DNA of 64,000 nucleotides. Source: Elusimicrobiota bacterium (GTDB taxonomy: Bacteria; Elusimicrobiota; Elusimicrobia; UBA1565; UBA9628). The translations under genes were made by a program, and so were the position numbers. Below the pieces are notes generated by a model, which did no database searches, was not told the origin of the DNA, and was given only the letters and a program-made list of their open reading frames with translations. Shown one piece after another: positions 24,215 to 32,395 of the stretch; the stretch's first letter is position 1, and every line of letters starts with the position of its first letter. The stretch covers positions 248,001-312,000 of the forward strand of contig DAHZHT010000001.1 of the NCBI GenBank assembly GCA_027406905.1, read 5' to 3'.

Positions 24215-24736
24215 ATGAATAGCGTTTCGCCTAAAGGTATCGGGAGGCTTGGTTCTTATACAACTCCGAGGGTTCGACCCCCTCGCCCGATATTTGTTGA
24301 TGCCGGACAGGTCATGGTTGAAACGCTTCTTATTTTGCCGGTTTTCTTGACGATTGTTTTTACCATCATGGAAATGGGCTATATCGCCTTTTGGGTCATC
24401 GTGCTTAACCACGCGACGTTTGAATGCGCTCGCGTGGGGGCGATGACGGCGGCGGGAAAAACAGGAAGCGTGAGTAATCCAACCGGGACGATGCAGGCGC
24501 TTTTAAGCCAGCATATCAAGGGCGCGACATTAACCTCGACTTTAATTCCAACTCTTCAAGATCCGCAATCAGGGGTTCAAAATCAGGATTTGGAAGTGAC
24601 CGCCACCTACAACGTACCGCTGGTTTTTCCTTTGAGTAGTTTAATTTTATCCAACGTTCATGGGCAAAATATCCGGCAGATTCAAGCGGTCGTGGATATG
24701 CCAGTTGAGATTCCATTGCCGTATTCAAATAACTGA
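24215..24736 (+). CDS. TadE-like pseudopilin
   Basis: A 173-residue TadE/TadG-type protein. The conserved part is GQVMVETLLILPVFLTIVFT followed by IMEMGYIAFWVIVLNHATFE, the prepilin-like helix with the glutamate, and an extracellular C-terminal region with strands. The first 28 residues (MNSVSPKGIGRLGSYTTPRV onward) are unusual: their codons coincide with a tRNA-like fold at 24238-24292. GAGG lies three bases before the ATG at 24215. An alternative start at the internal ATG 24314 would remove that part and most of the leader. Confidence 0.75.
   Translation: MNSVSPKGIGRLGSYTTPRVRPPRPIFVDAGQVMVETLLILPVFLTIVFTIMEMGYIAFWVIVLNHATFECARVGAMTAAGKTGSVSNPTGTMQALLSQHIKGATLTSTLIPTLQDPQSGVQNQDLEVTATYNVPLVFPLSSLILSNVHGQNIRQIQAVVDMPVEIPLPYSNN
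24238..24292 (+). other. tRNA-like fold lacking one arm, inside the TadE gene
   Basis: A T arm GAGGG-TTCGACC-CCCTC (24268-24284) with canonical T-loop bases, and a 7-bp acceptor-like stem TATCGGG (24238-24244) with CCCGATA (24286-24292). Only 23 bases lie between the 5' acceptor strand and the T stem, too few for both D and anticodon arms. It is probably a tRNA relic or mimic, not a working tRNA. Confidence 0.5.
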
Positions 24737-24748
24737 GGCTAAACGATT

Positions 24749-25504
24749 ATGGACAAAAAAAATATTCTGATTCCCGCAATCCTGGCGATTGCCGCGGCGA
24801 CGATTTATTTGATGATCTTGACGGCGAAAGAGCGTTCCTTGATGAGCGCTTACGAAACGACTCATGTCTTGGTGGCAAGACTAGACATTCCCGAGCGGAC
24901 CGTGCTTAAGGAAAATATGGTTGAACCTCTCTCTATTCCCAGAAAATTTATGCAGCAAGACGCCTTTGAAATTCGTTCTCCTTCGGATATCAGCATGATT
25001 TCAAATTTGGTCACGCGCATTCGGATTCCCCAGGGCGATCAGATCACTCAATCGGCGGTCATTTCAATGTCGGCCAAGGCCGGTCTTTCGGTTAAAATTC
25101 CTCCGGGCTATCGCGGGGCGATATTGCCGATTAACCCCGCGATGAAAGATCTCATTAAGCCGGGGGACCATGTAGACGTTCTTGTGACCTTTAACGCGAA
25201 AATGGCCGATGGCCATAAAGAAAAAGTGACCGCGACTATCCTACAGAACTTGATGGTTTTAGCCGTTGGAGATAATATGGGCCAAGGCCTTAACGCCAAG
25301 CAGGCTAAAGCCCTTAATTCCCAGCAGAGTCAGCTTTCTTCTCTTTCGGATAAGGCCGCGGTTTCCGTCGCTTTAAATCCGGATGAGGCCCAGTATTTAG
25401 CCCTTTCGATGAAAGAGGGAGAAGTCACCGTCGTCTTGAGAGGCTTGGGAGATTTGGAGATGCACCCAATGGAAATGGCGAGTTTCAGAAAGCTCTTTAA
25501 ATAA
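24749..25504 (+). CDS. cpaB: CpaB/RcpC-type pilus assembly protein
   Basis: A 251-residue protein with one N-terminal membrane helix (ILIPAILAIAAATIYLMIL), a SAF domain with VLVARLDIPERTVLKENMVE and a following RcpC-type beta domain (IPPGYRGAILPINPAMKDL, IKPGDHVDVLVTF). In Tad systems it acts in the periplasm between secretin and inner-membrane platform. It follows TadE by 12 bases. The 49-base gap after it holds a small stem GGGGC-TTT-GCCCC (25523-25535) without a U tract. Confidence 0.88.
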   Translation: MDKKNILIPAILAIAAATIYLMILTAKERSLMSAYETTHVLVARLDIPERTVLKENMVEPLSIPRKFMQQDAFEIRSPSDISMISNLVTRIRIPQGDQITQSAVISMSAKAGLSVKIPPGYRGAILPINPAMKDLIKPGDHVDVLVTFNAKMADGHKEKVTATILQNLMVLAVGDNMGQGLNAKQAKALNSQQSQLSSLSDKAAVSVALNPDEAQYLALSMKEGEVTVVLRGLGDLEMHPMEMASFRKLFK

Positions 25505-25553
25505 GCGAATTAAGTAAATTTGGGGCTTTGCCCCGGCTCAACAGTACGACAAC

Positions 25554-26297
25554 ATGATGATGCGACAGTGGTGGGGAGTATTGATTATTCTGATGGCGGC
25601 GCAGTCACGCGCGCTTGCCGCGGATGAGACTCCGCTGATTTCCATATCGGCGGATATTGTGGAGATTTCAGGTTCCGTGAACAGAGCGGAGGGTTTTAAC
25701 TGGGGGCCGTTTCAGACCGGGATTACCTTTGCCGAGAATTCAATTCCCGGGCTTATTCGTCTTGGTGATTTCGCGAGGAAGACGGCTTTGCAGACTTCTC
25801 TTCAGATGATGGAGACAGACGGCAAGGCCCAGACCTTGTCGAACCCCAAGGTTATCGTTCAATCGGGGCAGCAGGCTAATTTTGTCGTGGGGGGAGAACA
25901 GCCCTATCCGGTGGTCAATGTTCAAGGTGTGGGCGTGAGCTTTAAAAAGATCGCCACGATTTTGAACGCGGCGGTGAGCGTGGACCCAAATAAGAAAGAT
26001 CATATTATGGCGCAATTTCAGTTGGAAGTTTCTAATCCTAATTATTCGCAGACCGTTCAGGTCGGGGGAAGCGTCGTGCCGTCTATTACGACGCGCCAGA
26101 TACAAACTTCGGTTGAGGTTAGAAGCGGGGAGACCTTGGTCATTGGAGGGCTTAAAACCAGTTCTAAAAATATCACCAAAACACGAGTTCCGTATTTGGG
26201 CCGCATTCCGCTGCTAGGGCTTTTGTTTACTCAGACCAGCGTTCAGGAGCAAGAGTCGACCTTATTTTTATTTATCACCTTGGATATCGTGAAATAA
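25554..26297 (+). CDS. Minimal Tad secretin (RcpA/CpaC-like)
   Basis: Outer-membrane channel of the pilus. The 247 residues include a signal peptide (cut near ALA-AD) and only the secretin core: LQMMETDGKAQTLSNPKVIV, QQANFVVGGEQPYPVV, IQTSVEVRSGETLVIGGLKT and VPYLGRIPLLGLLFTQ, the usual secretin end. The N0/N1 and BON-type ring domains that precede the core in CpaC are absent, so the protein is about half the normal size. Start is the first of three tandem ATGs; no strong ribosome binding site is seen. One base separates it from the next gene. Confidence 0.82.
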   Translation: MMMRQWWGVLIILMAAQSRALAADETPLISISADIVEISGSVNRAEGFNWGPFQTGITFAENSIPGLIRLGDFARKTALQTSLQMMETDGKAQTLSNPKVIVQSGQQANFVVGGEQPYPVVNVQGVGVSFKKIATILNAAVSVDPNKKDHIMAQFQLEVSNPNYSQTVQVGGSVVPSITTRQIQTSVEVRSGETLVIGGLKTSSKNITKTRVPYLGRIPLLGLLFTQTSVQEQESTLFLFITLDIVK

Positions 26298-26298
26298 A

Positions 26299-28596
26299 AT
26301 GGCAAACCCAGAAACCAAAACCGTCAGTTTGCCGGGAAGGGTCGCGGTCTTTACCGGGCCCAAAGAAGGCGTCGGGAAAAGCTCTATCTGTCTCAACCTG
26401 GCCTTGGTGTGGGCCGGAACCCAGAACCGAAACGTTTTGATCGTCTCGATGGACCCTTTAGGACGCAACGATCTCTCTTTTCAGTTGCGCCTTAATTCTC
26501 CAACATTAGCGCAGCTTTCCTCCTTGGTCGCCCCTAACCCTTCGGGATTAGGAAAACTTTTGCGCGGGCGGATTCCGATGAGCCAGTGGGGAGTCGGGGT
26601 CTTGCCGTTGGGAGACAAAAGAAAAGACATTACGACGCTTCAGCCCCAGGTTGTGGCCAAGGTGTTGGGAGCTCTTTCGGAGACTTACGATATTTTTATC
26701 GATGTCGACCCTTATTTCCCGATGCAGATATTTTCCCTTGATTTTGCCGATCTCGTCTATTGGGTCTGCTTGCCGCAGAGAAGCCATTGCGAGGCGACCT
26801 ATAACATATTTTCCGAGCTCAAAGCCCTCCATTTCCCTTTAGAGCGCTTTGAAGTGGTGATTAACCAAGCCAATCTCCCTGGTTCTTTAGCTCCCCAAGA
26901 AATTGACAAATTTTTCCAGACTCTTCAGAAAAAAGTGCTGGCTTATATGCCTTGGGAAGAGTTGATTCCCGAGTGCGCCAATACCCAAAAAGTCTTGGTC
27001 GCGGAAAATATGCAAAATGAGTGGGCAAAAACCCTGAAAGTTTTGCTCGCTCGCCTTGGGAGCGCGATTCCAGCGGCGAAATCATGGGAATCCAATCTTG
27101 AAACCAGTGAGTTTCAGCAGGGCTCGGAACTTCTATGGAAGTCCGCTCTTGGCGCGGATTCGCCCGAGGCGTCCGCCAAGAAAAAGCCAGAGCCGGCGCG
27201 TTTGCCCGCGGAAGATCTTCCGCCTTTTTGGGATGAACTCAAAGGGAAAATGCATAAATTGGTCGTGACCGCGATGGAAACCGAGCGTATTCGCATTTCA
27301 GATGAGACCGGGCAGAACGAAGAAAATCGGGCGAGAGTCTCGGCGATCATTGAAAGCCTGCTTCAACGAGAGCCGGATATTAAACTCTCGCGCCAACAGC
27401 GCGAACTTTTTACCACTGAACTCATTGATGAAATCCTGGGCCTTGGGCCGCTTCAGTCTCTATTGCGGGATCCCGGCGTCAATGAAATCATGGTCAACGC
27501 TTACGACCGAATTTATATCGAGCGTCAGGGGAAATTAGTGCTTCTTCCGGCGCGGTTTAGAGACGATGATCAGGTCGTTCAAGTCATTAAGCGCATCGTC
27601 GCACCGGTGGGGCGCAGAATTGACGAGTCGGTGCCATTGGTCGACGCGCGTCTTAAAGACGGTTCCCGGGTCAACGCCATTATCGCGCCGCTGGCGGTTT
27701 CCGGACCGACGCTCACTATTCGGCGCTTTTCGGCAAAGCCCTTTACTTACAAGCAACTGATTGGGTTTGGGGCCTGTACGCCCGATATCATCGATTTCAT
27801 TAAAAACTGCGTTATCTTGCGCAAAAATATCCTCATCTCGGGTGGAACCGGAACCGGAAAAACCACCTTTTTAAACATGTTGTCTAATTTTATTCCAGAA
27901 GATGAGCGCATCATCACCGTTGAAGACACCGCGGAACTCAATTTGATGCAGGAGCATTGGGTGCGCTTGGAATCGCGCCCTCCCAATATCGAAGGCAAAG
28001 GGGAAATCTCGATTCGAGACCTGATTAAAAACTGTCTGCGCATGAGGCCGGACCGCATTGTGGTCGGCGAGTGCCGCGGCGGAGAAGCCCTGGACATGCT
28101 TCAAGCGATGAATACCGGTCACGAAGGATCATTAGCGACTTTGCACGCGAACTCTCCTAATGACGCGATTTCGCGTTTGTCGGCGATGTGTTTGATGGCC
28201 GGAACGGAACTCCCAATGTCGGTTTTGGTGGATATGATTTCAAGCGCGGTTCACGTCATCGTTCAGTTGACCCGGTTTGCCGATGGAAAAAGACGAGTGA
28301 CCTATGTGACCGAAGTAACCGGAAAAGAGGGGCTTAAGATAACGATGCGGGATATTTACCGATATCACCAGGTGGCCGTCAACGAAAAAGGACAAAGCGT
28401 CGGCTATTTTTCCGCCTGCGATTATGTCCCCACCTTTCACGAAGAGTTTCATCTCAAAGGGCTTAATGTTCCAAAATCTATTTTTGAGAGCGAGGAATCC
28501 AAGGCCAAAAGGCAAGGCCTCCCCTCGCCGGAAAAACAGGCGCTCTCGTTAGGGATGGGAAACCCGGGCCCAGCGCCAGCGGCAAAACCAAAATGA
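26299..28596 (+). CDS. TadZ-TadA fusion: CpaE-like and CpaF-like ATPases
   Basis: A 765-residue fusion. Residues about 10-260 form a ParA/MinD-like TadZ domain with a deviant Walker A (GPKEGVGKSS, about 20-29), LIVSMDPLGRNDLSF and FIDVDPYFPMQIFS. After a proline-rich linker (about 290-310) comes a complete secretion ATPase of the TadA/CpaF type: LGLGPLQSLLRDPGVNEIMV, Walker A SGGTGTGKTT near 515, VEDTAELNL, Walker B RMRPDRIVVGECRGGEALDM and the His box ATLHANSPND. TadZ normally positions the machine and TadA powers assembly; fusion ties them one to one. It overlaps the TadB gene by four bases. Confidence 0.92.
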   Translation: MANPETKTVSLPGRVAVFTGPKEGVGKSSICLNLALVWAGTQNRNVLIVSMDPLGRNDLSFQLRLNSPTLAQLSSLVAPNPSGLGKLLRGRIPMSQWGVGVLPLGDKRKDITTLQPQVVAKVLGALSETYDIFIDVDPYFPMQIFSLDFADLVYWVCLPQRSHCEATYNIFSELKALHFPLERFEVVINQANLPGSLAPQEIDKFFQTLQKKVLAYMPWEELIPECANTQKVLVAENMQNEWAKTLKVLLARLGSAIPAAKSWESNLETSEFQQGSELLWKSALGADSPEASAKKKPEPARLPAEDLPPFWDELKGKMHKLVVTAMETERIRISDETGQNEENRARVSAIIESLLQREPDIKLSRQQRELFTTELIDEILGLGPLQSLLRDPGVNEIMVNAYDRIYIERQGKLVLLPARFRDDDQVVQVIKRIVAPVGRRIDESVPLVDARLKDGSRVNAIIAPLAVSGPTLTIRRFSAKPFTYKQLIGFGACTPDIIDFIKNCVILRKNILISGGTGTGKTTFLNMLSNFIPEDERIITVEDTAELNLMQEHWVRLESRPPNIEGKGEISIRDLIKNCLRMRPDRIVVGECRGGEALDMLQAMNTGHEGSLATLHANSPNDAISRLSAMCLMAGTELPMSVLVDMISSAVHVIVQLTRFADGKRRVTYVTEVTGKEGLKITMRDIYRYHQVAVNEKGQSVGYFSACDYVPTFHEEFHLKGLNVPKSIFESEESKAKRQGLPSPEKQALSLGMGNPGPAPAAKPK

Positions 28597-30149
28597 GAGA
28601 ACGAAAAAAAATAGCAAGAACGGAAAGAAACCGTGGGTTTGTGCCGGTTTTAGTTTCTTTGATTTTCTTTTTGTCTCTTTCCGTCCCTGCTTTCGCCGAT
28701 TATTTTAATCCGGCCCAGGTCAATTATATTTTTAATCCCCAAAGCGGGGCGGAGTCAGACGTCCAGCGTTATTATCATTATTTTAAGAAAGACCGCGATC
28801 CCGCCCTGATCGTTCCCGGTTGGGTGGATCAAATTATGCCGGCGATGCTTGCCCATCCGGTTTGGCAGGACCCGGAACAAGGAGTGCTTAATGAGGCGCA
28901 GATTTGGCAGGGACCGCCGGCGGTCCTCTATGAAGTTTTTGAGTTGACCCGTAAAACTTTGTCGCCGAAAGACGGCGGCCAATTGCAAGATCCCAAGACT
29001 CTCGCCGGCGATTATGAAACCGAACGCATTCGTTTTGAGATGGCTTTGGACCGCCTCTATCGCGCGCGGCTTGAAAACTCCCTGGCCGGACGCGGGCGGG
29101 AAGAAATGGCGATTTTTTCGTTGATCGACAAGGAAATGGAAAGTCTGATTACGGGTTTAACCAATGGGAATGTCAAGGAATATCGGCAAGGGGTCATGGC
29201 CATTTCGATGTTGTCTAAACAGGCCTTTCAAAGGCTTAATCAGCCGCCGGCCGGCTACGCTCCTCCCGATGTTCCGGGCCCGGCGTCTCCCGCTCTAGCG
29301 ACTTTTTTAACGCTGGTGGGGGTGGCCGTCATGCTTTTTGGAGGATGGCTTTTGGGCAGCCTCAACAAGTCTCAACTCCAAGAAGCGACCGATCGTTATA
29401 AAGCCAAGGCTAAGGAGTGGGCATATGAATATCAACGCCAGTTTTTAACCGTTAAAGTCAACTATTTGGTCGGGGGTCCGATTGCCTTGGGGTTTTTAGT
29501 CGGGCTTTTGACTTTTAATATCTTCGGTTTTATTATCTTTTTTGGACTTGGGACCTACGCCGGACTGGTTTTGCCTGGATGGCTTTTGCGCAATATTCGT
29601 TTTCGCCGAGGAATGAAATGCGAAAAGCAATTGATGGACGCTCTGATTTTGATGTCCAATGGCCTTAAAGCCGGAGTCGATTTGGTGCAATGTTTCGGCA
29701 TGGTCCAAAAAGATTTGCAGCCGCCTATTTCGGAAGAATTCGGGCTTTGTCTCAAAAATTATCAGCTTGGGACCAGCATCGAGAAAGCTTTGGAGGGGAT
29801 GGAAGAAAGGGTGCAGAGCCGGCTCTTGTCTTATTTTATTAAGGCCATCGTCATTCAAAGAACCGCCGGCGGAAACTTGACGAAGTTGTTTGACCGCATT
29901 GTCGAAAATATCCGCGAAGAGACTAAATTGGTGGAAAAGACCGCAGCGATGACGGCTCAGCAGAGAATTCAAGCCATTGTCGTCGGCATTATGCCGTGGA
30001 TTATGCTTTTAGTGATGTTTCTGTTTCAGCCCCAGCAGATGTCCGCTTTTTATTTCAGTCCTCTGGGCGTGATTACGCTTCTTTTCTGCACGGTTTGGAT
30101 CGCCATCGGGATGAAGGTGGTCAATAAATTGGGAGATGTTCAGGTATGA
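28593..30149 (+). CDS. tadB: TadB-like platform protein with exported N-terminal domain
   Basis: The C-terminal half (about 290-518) is a GspF/TadB platform: membrane helices, then LMDALILMSNGLKAGVDLVQ, GTSIEKALEGMEER, IVIQRTAGGNLTKLFDRIVE and a final pair of helices. The N-terminal 230 residues are extra: a signal-like segment (VLVSLIFFLSLSVPAFA), a soluble part predicted outside the inner membrane, and a helix near 232-255. Usual TadB proteins are about 300 residues. Overlaps of four bases with both neighbours show coupling. Confidence 0.85.
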   Translation: MRERKKIARTERNRGFVPVLVSLIFFLSLSVPAFADYFNPAQVNYIFNPQSGAESDVQRYYHYFKKDRDPALIVPGWVDQIMPAMLAHPVWQDPEQGVLNEAQIWQGPPAVLYEVFELTRKTLSPKDGGQLQDPKTLAGDYETERIRFEMALDRLYRARLENSLAGRGREEMAIFSLIDKEMESLITGLTNGNVKEYRQGVMAISMLSKQAFQRLNQPPAGYAPPDVPGPASPALATFLTLVGVAVMLFGGWLLGSLNKSQLQEATDRYKAKAKEWAYEYQRQFLTVKVNYLVGGPIALGFLVGLLTFNIFGFIIFFGLGTYAGLVLPGWLLRNIRFRRGMKCEKQLMDALILMSNGLKAGVDLVQCFGMVQKDLQPPISEEFGLCLKNYQLGTSIEKALEGMEERVQSRLLSYFIKAIVIQRTAGGNLTKLFDRIVENIREETKLVEKTAAMTAQQRIQAIVVGIMPWIMLLVMFLFQPQQMSAFYFSPLGVITLLFCTVWIAIGMKVVNKLGDVQV

Positions 30150-31042
30150 GTTTAACGATGACGCATTACCTTCTGTTGATCTTGGGTTTTTTGGGTTCGA
30201 TGGCGACCTACACCCTGGTCCATCGGGCTTTTACCCCGGCATCTACGGATGAAGCTGATGTCGCTAAAATCGCTAAATCGGAGAAATCCCTTGAGACGGC
30301 TTTTTCGGCCTTAAACCCCAAGGGCTCTTTTGTCGAGCGGCTGGATTTATGGCTCCTTAAGACTTTAAAGATCGGCAAATCCATCGAGAACCTGCATATG
30401 ATGATGGGTAAACCGGATAAGCCGACTCCGCTTGATATTCTCCATCAGAAAGAGCTTTTGTCGTCGGCTTTTGGGGCTTTATTCGGGCTTTTGACGGGAA
30501 ATATTTTGTTTGGAATTTTTGGCCTGGTGGTCGGCTTTATTTTGCCGGACAGCCTTTTTAAAAAGCAAGTCGAGGTTCGGCAAGCGGCCATCCTGAGAAA
30601 TTTCCCCACCTTTGTCGATTTGGCGGCTTTAACCATCGAATCCGGGCTTGATTACTTGTCGGCTTTTGAACGCATCGTCAAAAACGCCAAGACAAAAACC
30701 GAGCTTGAAATCGAGATCGATAAAACCTTGACCGAGGTTCGCCTGGGCTATTCCCGCCGCGACGCCTTGGAGCGCATGGCTTTGCGGACCGGGCTTCAAG
30801 AGATCCGTTCATTTGTAGGCCTGATTATCCAGTCCGATGAGTTGGGAACGTCCTTGGTCGAACTTTTGCGCAATTATGCCGCCGATATGCGTTTCCGGCG
30901 TCTCAACAAAGCCGAAAAATTAGCCGCTCAGGCTTCCACCAAAATGTTGATTCCGCTATTTGTTTTCATTTTCCCGACGGTGTTTATCATGATGCTTTCG
31001 CCGATGATTAAGTCTCTTCTTAAAGGAGGTCTCGGATTTTAA
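30146..31042 (+). CDS. tadC: TadC-like platform protein
   Basis: Second inner-membrane platform subunit, 298 residues. T2SSF domain with ILRNFPTFVDLAALTIESGL, YLSAFERIVKNAKT, EVRLGYSRRDALERMALRTG and IIQSDELGTSLVELLRNYAAD, ending with KLAAQASTKMLIPLFVFIFP, which is typical of TadC. It overlaps tadB by four bases and the next gene by one (TAATG). Confidence 0.9.
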   Translation: MSLTMTHYLLLILGFLGSMATYTLVHRAFTPASTDEADVAKIAKSEKSLETAFSALNPKGSFVERLDLWLLKTLKIGKSIENLHMMMGKPDKPTPLDILHQKELLSSAFGALFGLLTGNILFGIFGLVVGFILPDSLFKKQVEVRQAAILRNFPTFVDLAALTIESGLDYLSAFERIVKNAKTKTELEIEIDKTLTEVRLGYSRRDALERMALRTGLQEIRSFVGLIIQSDELGTSLVELLRNYAADMRFRRLNKAEKLAAQASTKMLIPLFVFIFPTVFIMMLSPMIKSLLKGGLGF

Positions 31043-32373
31043 TGGGCGCTCTTATCGCGGCTTTTTTTCTTTTGATTTCTTCCGCGCTTTACGCGCAGGA
31101 TAGCGACAAGAAAATGGACGCTTTATTTCTAAACCTCTCGCAGGTGACCTTGGGGCCGGTCAGCTCCAATGAGGAGAAAAAAGCGATTGACACCGTCGAT
31201 TTGGAGCAGTCTCAAATTACGCGCGCGATGCTTAAAGAGGTTTACCGTAGCGCCTATAACTTATATAAAAAAGGGGATTTTGCCGGCTCTAAAAGGTTGA
31301 CCGCCCAAATATTGACCATCGATCCGAATTATCAAGACGCGCAGATCCTCCAGAATGCCGCGATTGATTTAAAAGGATCTCCGCGGCCTCTTTTCGCCGA
31401 ACATAAACTGGCCGTCGATAAGTTTGACGAGGGAATGGAATTTTACCGTGAAGGTCGTTTGGTCGAGGCGGAAAACCGGTTTAAAGAAGTCGTTCAACTA
31501 TCGCCCTATAATATCAAGGCCAAGTTTTGGCTCAAAAAGTGCCGGTTTAAATTGGCTCATGAGCATTTCGTCCGCGGCCGGATTTTCTATCAGAAGAGGC
31601 AATATAAAGAAGCCTTGGATCAATGGTATTCAGCCCTTGTTTTAAATCCCAGATATCCCCACCTTCAAGAGGCGATACAAAGAGTCGAGATGCAGCAAAA
31701 AAACAGGGACATGAATAAAAAACTTGAGGCGGCCTTGACTCTTTACGGCGAAGGCCAAACTGATGAGGCGCTCAAGATTTTGGATCAGATATTGTCCTAC
31801 GAACCCTCTAACGCCAAGGTTCGAAGCTTAATGGGCCAAATTCGTTCGGAAATGGCCAATCAGCATGTGGTTGCCGGCCGAGATCTCTATCGCCAAGGGC
31901 ATTTTAATCAAGCGATTGCCCAGTGGAAACGGGCTACAGATTATGGATATGACACGGAATCAGCTGATCAGTTGATTGCCCAAGCCAAAGACGCGATCGT
32001 CAAAAGGCATCAAGAGTTAAAAGCGGAAGAAAAGGCCGCGCTCAAGAAAAGAGAAGAGGCTATAGCCGCGGCTAAAAAGAGAGCCGAACAGAAAAAAGAA
32101 AAAGAGAAATCTGCGCAGACCGCTTCTGTCTCGACTAGCTCTCAAACCGCCCAAGGTTCTTCCACTCCGCCGCTACAAACCGCCGCAGTTTCCGAGCAAG
32201 ATAAAAAAGCCGCGAAACAGCATTATCTCTTGGGCGTTCAATATTATATGCAGCATAATTATGAACAGGCGAAAAACGAATGGATCTTGGCCAAGAAATA
32301 CGACCCTGAAAACTCCGATGCCGCCGCAGGCCTTGAAAAAATAGATCAGATTTATAACAAAGGCGGGCTATGA
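31042..32373 (+). CDS. Exported TPR protein of the Tad locus (TadD-like position)
   Basis: A 443-residue protein with a signal peptide (cut near LYA-QD) and repeated tetratricopeptide motifs, for example NLYKKGDFAGSKRLTAQILT, GMEFYREGRLVEAENRFKEV, GRIFYQKRQYKEALDQWYSA, TLYGEGQTDEALKILDQILS and LGVQYYMQHNYEQAKNEWIL. A charged Ala/Lys/Glu-rich helix near 315-350 and a Ser/Thr/Gln linker separate the last repeat. It has the place of TadD, a TPR lipoprotein, but has no lipobox. AAAGGAGG precedes the start. Confidence 0.85.
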   Translation: MGALIAAFFLLISSALYAQDSDKKMDALFLNLSQVTLGPVSSNEEKKAIDTVDLEQSQITRAMLKEVYRSAYNLYKKGDFAGSKRLTAQILTIDPNYQDAQILQNAAIDLKGSPRPLFAEHKLAVDKFDEGMEFYREGRLVEAENRFKEVVQLSPYNIKAKFWLKKCRFKLAHEHFVRGRIFYQKRQYKEALDQWYSALVLNPRYPHLQEAIQRVEMQQKNRDMNKKLEAALTLYGEGQTDEALKILDQILSYEPSNAKVRSLMGQIRSEMANQHVVAGRDLYRQGHFNQAIAQWKRATDYGYDTESADQLIAQAKDAIVKRHQELKAEEKAALKKREEAIAAAKKRAEQKKEKEKSAQTASVSTSSQTAQGSSTPPLQTAAVSEQDKKAAKQHYLLGVQYYMQHNYEQAKNEWILAKKYDPENSDAAAGLEKIDQIYNKGGL

Positions 32374-32395
32374 GCCCAAGTAAGGGCGACGTGAA

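Noticed and set aside
24238-24292. Working tRNA gene
   Set aside because: Only 23 bases lie between acceptor and T stems and no anticodon stem-loop can be drawn, so it is listed only as a tRNA-like fold.
25523-25535. Terminator between cpaB and the secretin
   Set aside because: The stem GGGGC-TTT-GCCCC has no T tract and the genes on both sides belong to one pathway.
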